From the NCBI GenBank assembly GCA_963757115.1, contig CAVWQV010000001.1, positions 186,001 to 250,000 of the forward strand: a stretch of DNA of 64,000 bases. Direction: 5' to 3'. Position 1 is the first letter of the stretch, and the number at the start of each line of letters is the position of its first letter. The stretch comes from CAVWQV01 sp963757115. Its GTDB lineage: Bacteria; Pseudomonadota; Alphaproteobacteria; Acetobacterales; Acetobacteraceae. This document shows, one piece after another, positions 26,781 through 35,999 of the stretch. The position numbers were made by a program, and so were the translations under genes. The notes beneath the pieces were generated by a model. It was not told where the DNA came from. It did no database searches and worked only from the letters and a program-made list of their open reading frames with translations.

Positions 26781-27676
26781 ATGAGCGCTAGCGCGGTCCC
26801 CCTGTCGTCGCCAGGGCCGGCCAAGAACGTCGACGTTGCCCGCAAGCTCGGGCGCAGGCGGCGCACGACCAATATCCTCGTGCAGGTACTCTGCATCGGC
26901 GCGACCCTGATTGCGCTCTTTTTCCTGGCCACTATCCTTTTCACGCTGCTTTGGCTCGGTTTCGGCGGCCTATCGCTCCGGGTCTTTACGCAGATCACCC
27001 TGCCGCCCGGGTCACACGGCGGGTTGCTCAACGCGATCATCGGCAGCCTGATCCAAACCGCGATTGGTACCCTGATCGGTACTCCGATCGGGCTCCTCGT
27101 CGGCACCTACCTCGCGGAGTATTCGCACGGCTCCGTGCTCGGCAACGCGGTCCGCTTCGTGTCCGACGTGTTGCTGTCGGCGCCCTCAATCCTGATCGGC
27201 CTGTTCGTGTACACCTTGCTGGTCGTGCCGTTCGGCAACTTTTCTGGGTTTGCCGGTTGCGTCGCGCTGGCCGTTCTCGTTATTCCGATCGTGGTGCGAA
27301 CCACGGAGGACATGCTTCGCCTTATTCCGGTAACGTTGCGCGAGGCCACCGTCGCACTTGGCGCGCCCAAGTGGAAAATGATTTATTCGTTTGCTACCGC
27401 GCGGCCAGGGACGGCATCGTGACGGGCATCCTGCTTGCCTTTGCCCGAGTCGCCGGCGAGACAGCCCCGCTGCTGTTCACCAGCCTTGGCAATCTCAACT
27501 GGTCGCTCAGCCTCGGGCGGCCCATGGCGAGCCTTCCGGTCACCATCTACCAGTACGCCGGGTCCGCGTTTGAGGATTGGGTTCAGCTTGCGTGGGTCGG
27601 TGCACTCTTGATTACGGTCGGCGTTCTGGCGATCAACATCGCCGCCCGCGCTCTGCTTATTGGGCGCCGGGACTGA
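26781..27676 (+). CDS. pstA: Phosphate ABC transporter permease PstA (frameshifted)
   Basis: Second permease of the Pst system. TM1 (LCIGATLIALFFLATILFTL), the LPPGSHGGLLNAIIGSLIQT region, and LSAPSILIGLFVYTLLVVPF are clear. The EAA loop reads LREATVALGAPKWKMIYS. The frame breaks near 27392-27400: the family sequence continues as CYRAARDGIVTGILLAFARV and AGETAPLLFT in the next frame, which fits one missing base. The C terminus (VLAINIAARALLIGRRD) is normal. It begins 14 bases after pstC. Confidence 0.9.
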
Positions 27677-27689
27677 CGCGGAGATGGCC

Positions 27690-28517
27690 ATGAGCGGCAC
27701 ACAGACCGAAATCGACCGTCGCGGCGCCAGCTTGGTACTCGTTTGCGAACTGGGTCGCGGCTCAATCCCGCGCGCCTGTCGATCCGCAACCTCGACTTCT
27801 TTTACGGTACAACGCGGGCGCTCAAGGGCATCAACCTTGATTTTCCCGATCGCCAGGTCACCGGGCTGATCGGCCCGTCCGGTTGCGGCAAGTCGACGCT
27901 GCTTCGAGTGCTCAACCGTATGTAGACCTCTACCCCGGCCAGCGCGCCACGGGGGAGGTGCTGATGGAAGACCGCAACATCATCGCCCCCGACGTCGACG
28001 TCAACGAGCTCCGCTCGCGCGTCGGCATGGTGTTCCAGACGCCGACGCCGTTCCCGATGTCGGTTTACGACAACATTGCCTTCGGCGTGAAGCTGCACGA
28101 GAAGCTGTCCAAGGCGGCGATGGACGAGCGTGTGGAATGGTCCCTGACCCGCGCGGCACTCTGGGCCGAAGTTAAGGATCGGCTCGGCACTTCGGCACCG
28201 GCTTGTCGGGAGGGCAGCAGCAACGCCTCTGCATCGCGCGCTCCATCGCGGTGCGCCCGGACGTGATCCTGCTCGACGAACCCACCAGCGCGCTCGATCC
28301 CATCAGCACGCTGAAAATCGAGGAGCTGATCGACGAGCTGAAGCACGACTTCACCATCGCGATCGTGACGCACAACATGCAGCAAGCCGGAAGGTGCGCC
28401 GATCAGGTGGCGTTCTTCTATCTCGGCGAACTGATCGAGGTGAACACTGCGACGCAGATGTTCACCGCACCGCGTGAGAAGCGGACGCAGGAATACATCA
28501 CGGGCCGTTTCGGCTGA
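27690..28517 (+). CDS. pstB: Phosphate ABC transporter ATPase PstB (two or more frameshifts)
   Basis: ATP-binding subunit of the Pst transporter. Walker A is GPSGCGKSTLLRVLNRM, the Q-loop GMVFQTPTPFPMSVYDNIAF, the signature LSGGQQQRLCIARSIAVRPD, and Walker B ILLDEPTSALDP with the switch HNMQQAGR. These are in three frames. One base is missing near 27922, where the frame hits TAG right after VLNRM and continues as DLYPGQRATGEVLMEDRN. Another is missing near 28195 before the signature. A third change may lie near 27735 between MSGTQTEIDRRGAS and the ABC core; a TTG at 27743 is the alternative start. Domain content is complete otherwise. Confidence 0.88.
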
Positions 28518-28533
28518 CCGGATAGGGGGGCGC

Positions 28534-29253
28534 ATGTCGGGCACGGCCGAGCACATTGTGAAAAGCTACGAGCAGGAACTGAAGCGCTTAAGCGACCTGA
28601 TCACCGAAATGGGCGGCGTCGTCGAGAACCAAGTTGCGATGGCCTCCGAATCCATTATGACGCACGACGCGGCGGCGGCCACGCGCGTCCTCGAAGATGA
28701 CCCGCATGCGGACGCGCTGGAACGCGAGGTCGAGCAATTCGTCATCCGCTTGCTGGCACTCCGCCAGCCGCTGGCCAGCGATCTGCGCCAGATCGTGGCC
28801 GCGCTCAAGATAACCGGCGATCTCGAGCGCATCGGCGACTATGCGGCGAACGTCGCCAAACGTAGCATCGTCCTCGGCCAATACGGCTCGCCTCTGAGCC
28901 TTACTGGGCTCGCGCACATGGCGCGGCTGGTGCAGGAAAACTTGAAAATGGTGGTCGACGCGGCGGGCGAGGGCGACGCCGATAAGTCGGTCGAGGTTTG
29001 GCGCTCCGACCAGGCGATCGATGATCTTTACAACACGATCTTCCGCGAACTCGTCACCTACATGATGGAAGATCCCCGCAACATCACCTCCTGCACCCAT
29101 CTTCTTTTCATCGCCAAGAACCTCGAGCGCATCGGCGACCACGCAACCAACATCGCGGAAACGATCTACTACGCGGTGAAAGGCGAGAACCTGCCCGAGA
29201 CCAGGCCGAAGGGCGACATGTCGCCCTACGCCGTGATCCGTCCAGGGGCGTGA
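28534..29253 (+). CDS. phoU: Phosphate signalling protein PhoU
   Basis: 239-residue two-domain PhoU that couples Pst transport to PhoR/PhoB signalling. Each half is a three-helix bundle with the metal-binding motif: LKITGDLERIGDYAANVAKR and LFIAKNLERIGDHATNIAET. ATG 28534 follows a GGGGGG purine run and starts at the usual MSGTAEHIV; the frame is open upstream inside pstB and is not part of the gene. It lies 16 bases after pstB, and its stop overlaps a GTG of phoB. Confidence 0.94.
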   Translation: MSGTAEHIVKSYEQELKRLSDLITEMGGVVENQVAMASESIMTHDAAAATRVLEDDPHADALEREVEQFVIRLLALRQPLASDLRQIVAALKITGDLERIGDYAANVAKRSIVLGQYGSPLSLTGLAHMARLVQENLKMVVDAAGEGDADKSVEVWRSDQAIDDLYNTIFRELVTYMMEDPRNITSCTHLLFIAKNLERIGDHATNIAETIYYAVKGENLPETRPKGDMSPYAVIRPGA

Positions 29254-29285
29254 TCATGCCGGTCCTCGAACAAAGGAGAAGTCGG

Positions 29286-30002
29286 GTGGCCGACGTCATT
29301 TCGAATCTGTCAAAACCGCTCGTGCTCGTGGTCGAGGACGAGGCGGCGCTAGCGACCATGCTGCGCTACAACCTGGAAAAGCAGGGCTTCCGCGTCGAAG
29401 AAGCCGTGGACGGGCAGGAAGCGCTCACGCGGATTGCCGAAGCGCAGCCGGACCTCGTGCTGCTCGACTGGATGCTCCCCGCAATGTCGGGGATCGAGGT
29501 CTGCCGGCAAATCCGCCGGCGCTCTGCCACGCGTGACCTGCCCGTCATCATGGTAACCGCCCGGACCGAGGATCAGGACGCGGTGCGAGGGCTCAACACG
29601 GGCGCGGACGACTACATTACCAAGCCGTTCAGCATGGAGGCGCTGCTCGCTCGCATGCGCGCCCTGCTGCGGCGCTCGAACGCGGTGCCGACCAAAGGCC
29701 AGCTCGCATTCCACGACGTGACGATGGACCTCGCCGCCCATCGCGTGCAGCGCAACGGCCGACCGATCCATCTCGGGCCGACCGAGTTCCGCTTGCTCGA
29801 GTTCCTCATGCAGCACCCGCGCCGGGTGTTCTCGCGCGAGGAGCTGCTCGACGCGGTCTGGGGGCCCGACATTCATGTCGAGCCGCGAACCGTCGATGTG
29901 CATATCCGCCGCTTGCGCAAATCGGTGAACGGGACGGACGAACTCGATCTCGTGCGCACCGTTCGCGCGGCCGGCTATTCGCTGGACACCGAGCCGGTCT
30001 GA
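29286..30002 (+). CDS. phoB: Phosphate regulon response regulator PhoB
   Basis: OmpR-family response regulator that activates phosphate-starvation genes. The receiver has acidic pair VVEDEAALA, phospho-acceptor Asp61 (LVLLDWMLP), and the switch KPFSMEALLARMRALLRR. The winged-helix domain ends in RTVDVHIRRLRKSVNG and RTVRAAGYSL. GTG 29286 is preferred because AAGGAG stands 7 bases before it. An earlier in-frame GTG at 29250 overlaps the phoU stop and would add 12 residues. No phoR is found in the window, so the sensor kinase is encoded elsewhere. Confidence 0.93.
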   Translation: MADVISNLSKPLVLVVEDEAALATMLRYNLEKQGFRVEEAVDGQEALTRIAEAQPDLVLLDWMLPAMSGIEVCRQIRRRSATRDLPVIMVTARTEDQDAVRGLNTGADDYITKPFSMEALLARMRALLRRSNAVPTKGQLAFHDVTMDLAAHRVQRNGRPIHLGPTEFRLLEFLMQHPRRVFSREELLDAVWGPDIHVEPRTVDVHIRRLRKSVNGTDELDLVRTVRAAGYSLDTEPV

Positions 30003-30116
30003 CCTGCACGGTCTCGGGCGGGGTCGACGCACCGCCGTTCCCGGCGCATCATGGCGCGCATAACGGTTGGCCCTGGTCCGCGCGGCCACGGCCGCGCTTT
30101 AGGGGTGGGTGACGCC

Positions 30117-31550
30117 ATGTATCCAGAAACGTCCTTGTTCATCGACGGCGCTTGGTGCAAGCCGGCTGCCGGGGGGTCGATCCCAGTGGTCAATCCGGCG
30201 ACCGGGGAAACGATCGGCGCCGTGGCGCACGCCGAGCGCGCCGACCTCGATCGCGCGCTGGAAGCGGCCGAGAAGGGGTTTAAGCTATGGAGCCGCGTCT
30301 CCGCCTTTGACCGCTCCAAGCTGATGCGCAAGGCGGCCAACCTGCTGCGCGAGCGGGCCGACGCGATCGCCCCGCTGATGACGATGGAGCAGGGCAAGCC
30401 GCTGATCGAGGCGAAGGGCGAAACGCTGGCCGGTGCCGACGTGATCGACTGGTTCGCCGAGGAAGCGCGGCGCGCCTATGGCCGGGTAATCCCGGCGCGC
30501 GCGGAGGGCGTCTACCAGCTGGTCATCAAGGAGCCGGTCGGCCCGGTCGCCGCTTTCACGCCCTGGAACTTCCCGATCAATCAGGTGGTGCGCAAGCTTT
30601 CAGCCGCACTCGCCGCCGGCTGCTCCATCATCGTCAAGGCGCCCGAGGAGACGCCCGCCTCGCCGGCGGAACTCATCCGCGCGTTTGCCGACGCCGGCAT
30701 TCCGGCCGGCGTCATCAACTTGGTCTACGGCGTCCCCGCTGAGGTTTCCGAGTACCTGATCCCGCATCCGGTGATCCGCAAGATGTCGTTCACCGGCTCG
30801 ACCGTGGTCGGCAAGCAGCTTGCCGCCCTCGCCGGCGCGCACATGAAGCGGGTTACGATGGAGCTTGGCGGCCATGCGCCATCCATCGTGTTCGACGACG
30901 CCGACGTGGAACTCGCGGGCAAGATGCTGGCGGGCGCGAAGTACCGCAACGCCGGCCAAGTTTGCGTCTCGCCGACCCGCATCCTCGTGCAGGAACAGGT
31001 CTACGACCGCTTCGTCGATACCTTCCTCGACGCCACCAAGAAGGTGAAGGTGGGCGAGGGCTTGGACAAGTCCAGCACGATGGGACCGCTCGCCAATCCG
31101 CGGCGTGTAACGGCGATGGAGGGCTTCATCGCTGACGCAGTGAAAAGCGGCGCCGAGCTTAAGACGGGCGGCAGCCGCATCGGTAACAAGGGCAACTTCT
31201 TCGAGCCCACGGTGCTGACCAACGTGCCACTCGACGCGCGGGTCATGCAGGAGGAGCCGTTCGGTCCGCTCGCCATCATCAACCCGTTCACCGGCTTTGA
31301 CGACGTGGTGACGGAAGCCAACCGACTGCCCTACGGGCTCGCTTCTTACGCGTTCACCAAATCGGCGCGGACCGCCAATGCGGTGGCGGCTGCCGTGGAA
31401 ACCGGCATGATGTCGATCAACCATTTCGGCCTGGCACTGCCCGAAGTGCCGTTCGGCGGCGTCAAGGACTCGGGCTACGGTTCGGAAGGCGGCGCGGAAG
31501 CGATCGAAAGCTATCTCAACACAAAGTTCGTCAGCCAAGCGGGGCTATGA
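30117..31550 (+). CDS. gabD: NAD(P)-dependent succinate-semialdehyde dehydrogenase-type enzyme
   Basis: 477-residue aldehyde dehydrogenase of the succinate-semialdehyde/glutarate-semialdehyde group, oxidising an omega-semialdehyde to the acid. The nucleotide site includes TPWNFPINQVVRKLSAALAA and FTGSTVVGK. Glu249 (MELGGHAPSIVF) and Cys283 (NAGQVCVSPTRI) are the general base and nucleophile. The typical ending VPFGGVKDSGYGSEGGAEAI is present. Start ATG 30117 begins MYPETSLFIDGAW; the open frame upstream is low-complexity. It is monocistronic, with a strong hairpin just downstream. The exact substrate cannot be fixed by sequence. Confidence 0.88.
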   Translation: MYPETSLFIDGAWCKPAAGGSIPVVNPATGETIGAVAHAERADLDRALEAAEKGFKLWSRVSAFDRSKLMRKAANLLRERADAIAPLMTMEQGKPLIEAKGETLAGADVIDWFAEEARRAYGRVIPARAEGVYQLVIKEPVGPVAAFTPWNFPINQVVRKLSAALAAGCSIIVKAPEETPASPAELIRAFADAGIPAGVINLVYGVPAEVSEYLIPHPVIRKMSFTGSTVVGKQLAALAGAHMKRVTMELGGHAPSIVFDDADVELAGKMLAGAKYRNAGQVCVSPTRILVQEQVYDRFVDTFLDATKKVKVGEGLDKSSTMGPLANPRRVTAMEGFIADAVKSGAELKTGGSRIGNKGNFFEPTVLTNVPLDARVMQEEPFGPLAIINPFTGFDDVVTEANRLPYGLASYAFTKSARTANAVAAAVETGMMSINHFGLALPEVPFGGVKDSGYGSEGGAEAIESYLNTKFVSQAGL

Positions 31551-31557
31551 GGGCGAG

Positions 31558-31581
31558 GCGGGAGCCCATCGGGGCTCCCGC
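31558..31581. terminator. Bidirectional intrinsic terminator
   Basis: Perfect 10-bp stem GCGGGAGCCC / GGGCTCCCGC with a 4-base ATCG loop, followed by GTTT, placed between the convergent dehydrogenase (ends 31550) and the small minus-strand gene (ends 31589). Confidence 0.8.
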
Positions 31582-31588
31582 GTTTACG

Positions 31589-31843
31589 TCAGCGTGAGTA
31601 CGGTCCGTGCTCACGCTCCCACTCACGTTGCGCTTCGGCGCGCTGATGTCGTTCCCACTCCTCGTGCTGGCGCTCTTCATCCCAGTGTTCGTGCCGGGCT
31701 TCATAGCGGTGTCGCTCTTCCTCGCGATAGCGCTCCCATTGCTTGTGTTGTGCGTCCGCGTTCCACCACGGCTGGGCGACAGCGGCCGCGAGCGGCAAGG
31801 GTGCCGCGAGAAAGGCCAGCAACAGGCTACGACGGTTTAACAT
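31589..31843 (-). CDS. Small exported Glu/Arg/His/Trp-rich protein
   Basis: 84 residues. A clear signal peptide (MLNRRSLLLAFLAAPLPLAA, then AVAQP) precedes a mature part made of charged repeats such as HKQWERYREEERHRYEARHE and HWDEERQHEEWERHQRAEAQ. It probably forms a single charged helix in the periplasm. ATG 31843 is chosen for the signal peptide; the frame is open for 27 more codons upstream. No family is recognised with certainty; similar short charged exported proteins occur in Acetobacteraceae. It converges on the dehydrogenase terminator. Confidence 0.72.
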   Translation of the reverse strand: MLNRRSLLLAFLAAPLPLAAAVAQPWWNADAQHKQWERYREEERHRYEARHEHWDEERQHEEWERHQRAEAQREWEREHGPYSR

Positions 31844-31962
31844 GCGGTCTCCCCGAAAAAGTCGATCGGCCTTCACTAATGCGGATTGGTTCCGCTCAAA
31901 GGATGGCGCCAGCGTGGCTTCCATGTGGCAGCTCGCTCAGCCGGCACGGTCTTCATCGCCGC

Positions 31963-32136
31963 TCAGGAGGATCGCTGACGGCGGTTTTTCTTGGGGAGCA
32001 TTGCGCCCTTCACCGCGGCCGTTTGTTGCCGCTTGATCGCATTCCCCGCTTGGCCGCGAGCCGCACCGAACCAAGCGTTCGTCGCGCTCAGAAACATGCT
32101 CAGAGCAGGGTTCCTCTTCAGCCACGGATTACGCAT
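31963..32136 (-). CDS. 57-residue small basic protein
   Basis: Short gene with an excellent ribosome-binding site (GAGAAGGAGAACAGA-ATG). The protein begins MRNPWLKRNPALSMFLSATN, continues AWFGAARGQAGNAIKRQQTA and ends in a basic tail. The NPWLKxNP-LSMxLSxxNA pattern resembles a family of tiny uncharacterised proteins that I believe is widespread in Rhodospirillales and Rhizobiales; this is from memory and not verified. It may have a short amphipathic or membrane helix. It sits between the charged exported protein and parE, all on the minus strand. Function unknown. Confidence 0.7.
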   Translation of the reverse strand: MRNPWLKRNPALSMFLSATNAWFGAARGQAGNAIKRQQTAAVKGAMLPKKNRRQRSS

Positions 32137-32259
32137 TCTGTTCTCCTTCTCTGGACCCCAAACTGAAACCTCGACTCCAATCGATTCGAGCTGCCGCCCA
32201 CTAGCTGTGCGGCATTGTCGGTTGCCGGTGTAGATGGCTGGCCGTCCGGCGCTGCGCGT

Positions 32260-34245
32260 TCAAACATCCACTTCCTCTACCGAGCGCGCGTGCTCCTGGA
32301 TGAATTGGAAGCGCAGTTCGGGCCGTCGGCCCATCAAACTCTCCACTAGCTCGCTGGTTGCTGCCCGGTCCTCCGGCAGCGCCAGCACCTTGAGCAACGT
32401 CCGCTTCGCCGGGTCCATCGTGGTCTCCTTGAGAGCGGGCGGCGGCATCTCGCCTAGCCCCTTGAAACGGCTCACCTCGACCTTCGCACCCGGCTTGAAC
32501 GTTTTGAGCTTGCGCTCGCGATCGGGGTCGGACATCGCGTAAACGGTGCGCGCGCCCTGTGTCAGGCGATAGAGCGGCGGCTGCGCCAAGTAGAGGTGCC
32601 CGTGTCGCACAAGGTCCGGCAGCTCGCGGTAGAAGAACGTGATCAGCAAGGACGCGATGTGGGCGCCGTCCACGTCGGCGTCTGTCATGATGATCACGCG
32701 GCCGTAACGCAGCTTGGCGCGGTCGAACCGATCGCCGATGCCGCAGCCGAGCGCCTCCACCAAATCCTTGAGCTCCTGGTTGGCGCGCAGCTTTTCGGTG
32801 CTGGCACTCGCCACGTTGAGGATCTTGCCCCGTAGCGGCAGCACGGCCTGGGTTTCGCGCGCGCGGGCCTGCTTGGCCGAGCCGCCGGCGCTATCGCCTT
32901 CGACCAAAAACAGCTCGGTCGCCGCGGCGTCCTCGCGGGTGCAGTCCGTCAGCTTACCAGGCAGCCGCAGCCGCCGCGTTGCGGACTTGCGGGGCGTGTC
33001 CTTGGCTTCCTTGCGCCGAAGTCGCTCCTCCGCCCGATCGATGACGAAGGCCAGGAGATTATCGGCGTTCGCCGGATCCCCGGCCAGCCAATGATCGAAG
33101 CGGTCGCGCAGCGCCGCCTCCACCAGGCGGGCCGCGTCGGGGCTGGTCAGCTTCTCCTTCGTCTGGCCCTGGAATTGCGGCTCGCCGATGAACAGCGACA
33201 GCTTGGCCGCCATCGGCCCGAGCACATCCTCGGCCACGATCTGCGCGGCCCGCTTGTTGGCGCGGTGCTCGCCCCAGGCCCGCAGGCCCTTCAGCACCGC
33301 CGCCCGCAGGCCCGCCTCATGGGTTCCCCCGAGCGGCGTCGGGACCGTGTTGGCGTAGGAATGAAGAAAGCCGTCGGCCGCTTCGAGCCAGGTCGCTGCC
33401 CACTCCACCCGACCGGCGGGGTCGCCCTTATGCGCGGGCGGCAGGTCCGCTTCGCCAGCCCAAAGCTGTGCGACCGCACGATCCTGTTCGCCAATATCCG
33501 CTTCCAGACTATCGCGTAGACCGCCCGGAAAATGCAGCACGGCCTCGTCGGGCGCCGGTTCTTTGGCTGCCCGTGGAACGGCCGGATCGCAACTCCAGCG
33601 AATGCGTACACCCCGGTAGAGATATGCCTTGGAACGGCAAAGTCGGTACAACCGCTCGGGGCTGAAGCGCAGGTCGCCGAAGATCGCCCGATCGGGCTTG
33701 AAGCGGATGGACGTGCCGCGCCGGTTCTGGACGGCCCCCACGTTGACGAGTTTTGAGGTAGGTTTGCCGCGCGCGTAGCTTTGCCGCCAAAGCGTCCGGT
33801 CGCGCGCGACCTCCACCTCCATCGTTTCCGAAAGGGCGTTCACCACCGAGCTGCCAACCCCGTGCAGGCCGCCGGAGGTCGCATACACCTTGCCGCCGAA
33901 TTTGCCGCCCGAATGTAACGTGGTCAGGATCACCTCGAGGGCGCTCAGGTTTTTGAATTTGGGGTGCGGGTCGACGGGAATGCCGCGGCCGTTGTCGCGA
34001 ACCGTGAGCCAGTTATCCGCGGCGAGCGCCATCTCGATGGTGCTGGCGTGCCCCGCTACGGCCTCGTCCATCGCATTGTCGAGCACCTCCGCTGCAAGGT
34101 GGTGGAGCGCGGGCTCGTCCGTGCCTCCGATATACATCCCGGGCCGGCGCCGGACCGGCTCGAGGCCTTCCAGGACCTCGATGTCCTTCGCGGAGTAGGC
34201 CTCGGAATCCTGCCCCGGGCGGGAGGTTCCGAATAGATCGTTCAT
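32260..34245 (-). CDS. parE: DNA topoisomerase IV subunit B
   Basis: 661-residue GHKL ATPase subunit of topoisomerase IV, which unlinks replicated chromosomes with ParC. The ATP site has EVLDNAMDEAVAG, DNGRGIPVDPHPKF and the lid TSGGLHGVGSSVVNALS. The TOPRIM domain has LFLVEGDSAGGSAKQARARE and IIMTDADVDGAHIASLL. The closing RFKGLGEMPPPALKETTMDP distinguishes type II B subunits. The length around 660 and MNDLFG start favour ParE over GyrB (about 800 residues). Frame intact over nearly 2 kb. Confidence 0.94.
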   Translation of the reverse strand: MNDLFGTSRPGQDSEAYSAKDIEVLEGLEPVRRRPGMYIGGTDEPALHHLAAEVLDNAMDEAVAGHASTIEMALAADNWLTVRDNGRGIPVDPHPKFKNLSALEVILTTLHSGGKFGGKVYATSGGLHGVGSSVVNALSETMEVEVARDRTLWRQSYARGKPTSKLVNVGAVQNRRGTSIRFKPDRAIFGDLRFSPERLYRLCRSKAYLYRGVRIRWSCDPAVPRAAKEPAPDEAVLHFPGGLRDSLEADIGEQDRAVAQLWAGEADLPPAHKGDPAGRVEWAATWLEAADGFLHSYANTVPTPLGGTHEAGLRAAVLKGLRAWGEHRANKRAAQIVAEDVLGPMAAKLSLFIGEPQFQGQTKEKLTSPDAARLVEAALRDRFDHWLAGDPANADNLLAFVIDRAEERLRRKEAKDTPRKSATRRLRLPGKLTDCTREDAAATELFLVEGDSAGGSAKQARARETQAVLPLRGKILNVASASTEKLRANQELKDLVEALGCGIGDRFDRAKLRYGRVIIMTDADVDGAHIASLLITFFYRELPDLVRHGHLYLAQPPLYRLTQGARTVYAMSDPDRERKLKTFKPGAKVEVSRFKGLGEMPPPALKETTMDPAKRTLLKVLALPEDRAATSELVESLMGRRPELRFQFIQEHARSVEEVDV

Positions 34246-34275
34246 GCTGTGTTCCTGTAGCCTGGAAGCACCCTA

Positions 34276-34295
34276 TCCGGCGCGCGGGCGCCGGA
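34276..34295. terminator. Hairpin between MFS gene and parE
   Basis: Perfect 8-bp inverted repeat TCCGGCGC / GCGCCGGA around GCGG, in the 83-base gap after the MFS stop and before the parE start on the minus strand. There is no U-tract, so terminator activity is only likely. Confidence 0.5.
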
Positions 34296-34328
34296 GCAAC
34301 AGGCCGCTTATGGTATATGGGGCGGCAG

Positions 34329-35999
34329 TTACCCGAGATCGTACATTGGATGTTTGCGGGTGGGGCGATGCGGATCCTGCGGTGTCACCGCGATAAAACG
34401 TGACAAGGAGGGTTGGCTGCCGTGCTTTTCGAACGCGGCGGCCCGGGCGAGTGCCGCCTCGTCCTCCGCCGAGATGCGCGACGCCTCGCGAAGGTGGTCC
34501 GTCCAGCTTTCCATCAGCCAGACTTCGAGCCAGCCTTCGGGTTGGGCGACATCCTCGTACAACTGCCAAAGCAAGGCGCCGGCGCGCCCTCGAACCCGGC
34601 GCACCTCGGCCATTGCGCGGAGGAACGCTTCCCGATCGGGTGCGGCGACCTGGTAGCGTACGCTCTCCATCACTCGGCCCCGCCCGGCTTGCAGCAATGG
34701 AACCAGCTCGGCAGCGGGCGGCGCAGGCACCAGCGGCACCGGTTCGGCCCCGCCCAAATCCGGTGCCGCGCTCATGCCCGTCGAACCGCGGAGCGCGCTC
34801 GTGGTGATGCGGTATCGCCGCACCAGGACGATAAGCGCGAGGCCGGTTGCCGCAGCCGTCAGGAGTGTGCCTCGCAACCCGATTTGCCCGCCGAGCCAGC
34901 CCCAACCGAACGACCCGCCGGCGAGTGCTCCGTTGAACGAGAGCTGGTAGATGGCGAGCGCCCGGGCGCGCACCCAAGGGGGTGCGACCAGCTGCGCGGC
35001 AGCCTGTATGGTCGCGAACGAGGACACCCAGCCGAGCCCGAACAGCAGCATCCCGAGACTCGCGACCGTCCAATGGCGCGACAGCGCGAGCAGGACGATG
35101 CCGAGGCAGGACGACACGCTCGCGATCACCACCACCGCGTCACCGTCAGCGTGCTTGCGGAGCGTGGGCAGGCCCATTCCGGCGGCCACGCCGCCGGCAC
35201 CCATCACACCCAGGATGAGCCCGTACATCCCGGCACCCAGGCCGAGCTGCTGGCGCACGACCAAAGGCAGCACGGCCCAGGGTGCCGAGGCCGGCAAAGA
35301 GTAGGCGAACGAGCGCATCATGGCGGCTCGCATCGCCGGCGTGTTGCGCACGAACCGCATCCCGGCCCGGATTGCGCTCAACAGGTGCTCGCGCGGCAGT
35401 ACGCTGTGATCGCCGGTGCGTCGCCACAGCGCCAAGGCGGCAATGACGGCGAGGATTGAGACGGCGAACAGCGCGAATGCGACGCCCGTTCCGGCCACGA
35501 GAACCAGGAATCCGGCCAACGCCGGGCCGATCGCGCGAGCGAGGTTGAAGCCGATCCCGTTCAAGGCGATGGCCTGGACGAGATCCTCGCGGGGCACGAG
35601 TTCCGGCACCACCGCACCCCAGGCGGGATTGGTCATCGCGGCACCGATGCCGATCGCGAACGTAAGGCCGAGAAGGCCCCACACCCCGGTCAGCCCTGAT
35701 AAAGTCAGCGCCGCGAGCAACGCCGCCGCCGCCATCGTCCAGGCCTGGGTGCCAATCAGGAACACCCGGCGATCGATGATATCGGCGAGCGCGCCGGCCG
35801 GCAGGGCGAGCAGGAACACTGGGAGGATGGTCGCGGCCTGCACGAGGCTGACGGTGAGGGGGTTGGGCGAAAGGCTGGTCATCAGCCAGCCGGCGCCGGT
35901 GTTTTGCAGCCACGTGCCGAGCGAGGTCACGACATAGGCGATCCAAAGCGAGCGGAAGCTTGCATGACGCAGCGGCACGAGGGCTGGCGGCAGTCGCAT
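34329..35999 (-). CDS. MFS exporter (MFS_3 type) with C-terminal ABM-like domain
   Basis: 556-residue major facilitator. About 12 TM segments cover residues 15-410; examples are SLWIAYVVTSLGTWLQNTGA, VPELVPREDLVQAIALNGIG and NLARAIGPALAGFLVLVAGT, typical of the enterobactin-exporter-like MFS_3 family. The C-terminal part (SVRYQVAAPDREAFLRAMAE, then LWQLYEDVAQPEGWLEVWLM) is a ferredoxin-like ABM-type domain found in a subset of these transporters. ATG 35999 overlaps the YceI stop (ATGA). Substrate unknown. Confidence 0.87.
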   Translation of the reverse strand: MRLPPALVPLRHASFRSLWIAYVVTSLGTWLQNTGAGWLMTSLSPNPLTVSLVQAATILPVFLLALPAGALADIIDRRVFLIGTQAWTMAAAALLAALTLSGLTGVWGLLGLTFAIGIGAAMTNPAWGAVVPELVPREDLVQAIALNGIGFNLARAIGPALAGFLVLVAGTGVAFALFAVSILAVIAALALWRRTGDHSVLPREHLLSAIRAGMRFVRNTPAMRAAMMRSFAYSLPASAPWAVLPLVVRQQLGLGAGMYGLILGVMGAGGVAAGMGLPTLRKHADGDAVVVIASVSSCLGIVLLALSRHWTVASLGMLLFGLGWVSSFATIQAAAQLVAPPWVRARALAIYQLSFNGALAGGSFGWGWLGGQIGLRGTLLTAAATGLALIVLVRRYRITTSALRGSTGMSAAPDLGGAEPVPLVPAPPAAELVPLLQAGRGRVMESVRYQVAAPDREAFLRAMAEVRRVRGRAGALLWQLYEDVAQPEGWLEVWLMESWTDHLREASRISAEDEAALARAAAFEKHGSQPSLSRFIAVTPQDPHRPTRKHPMYDLG

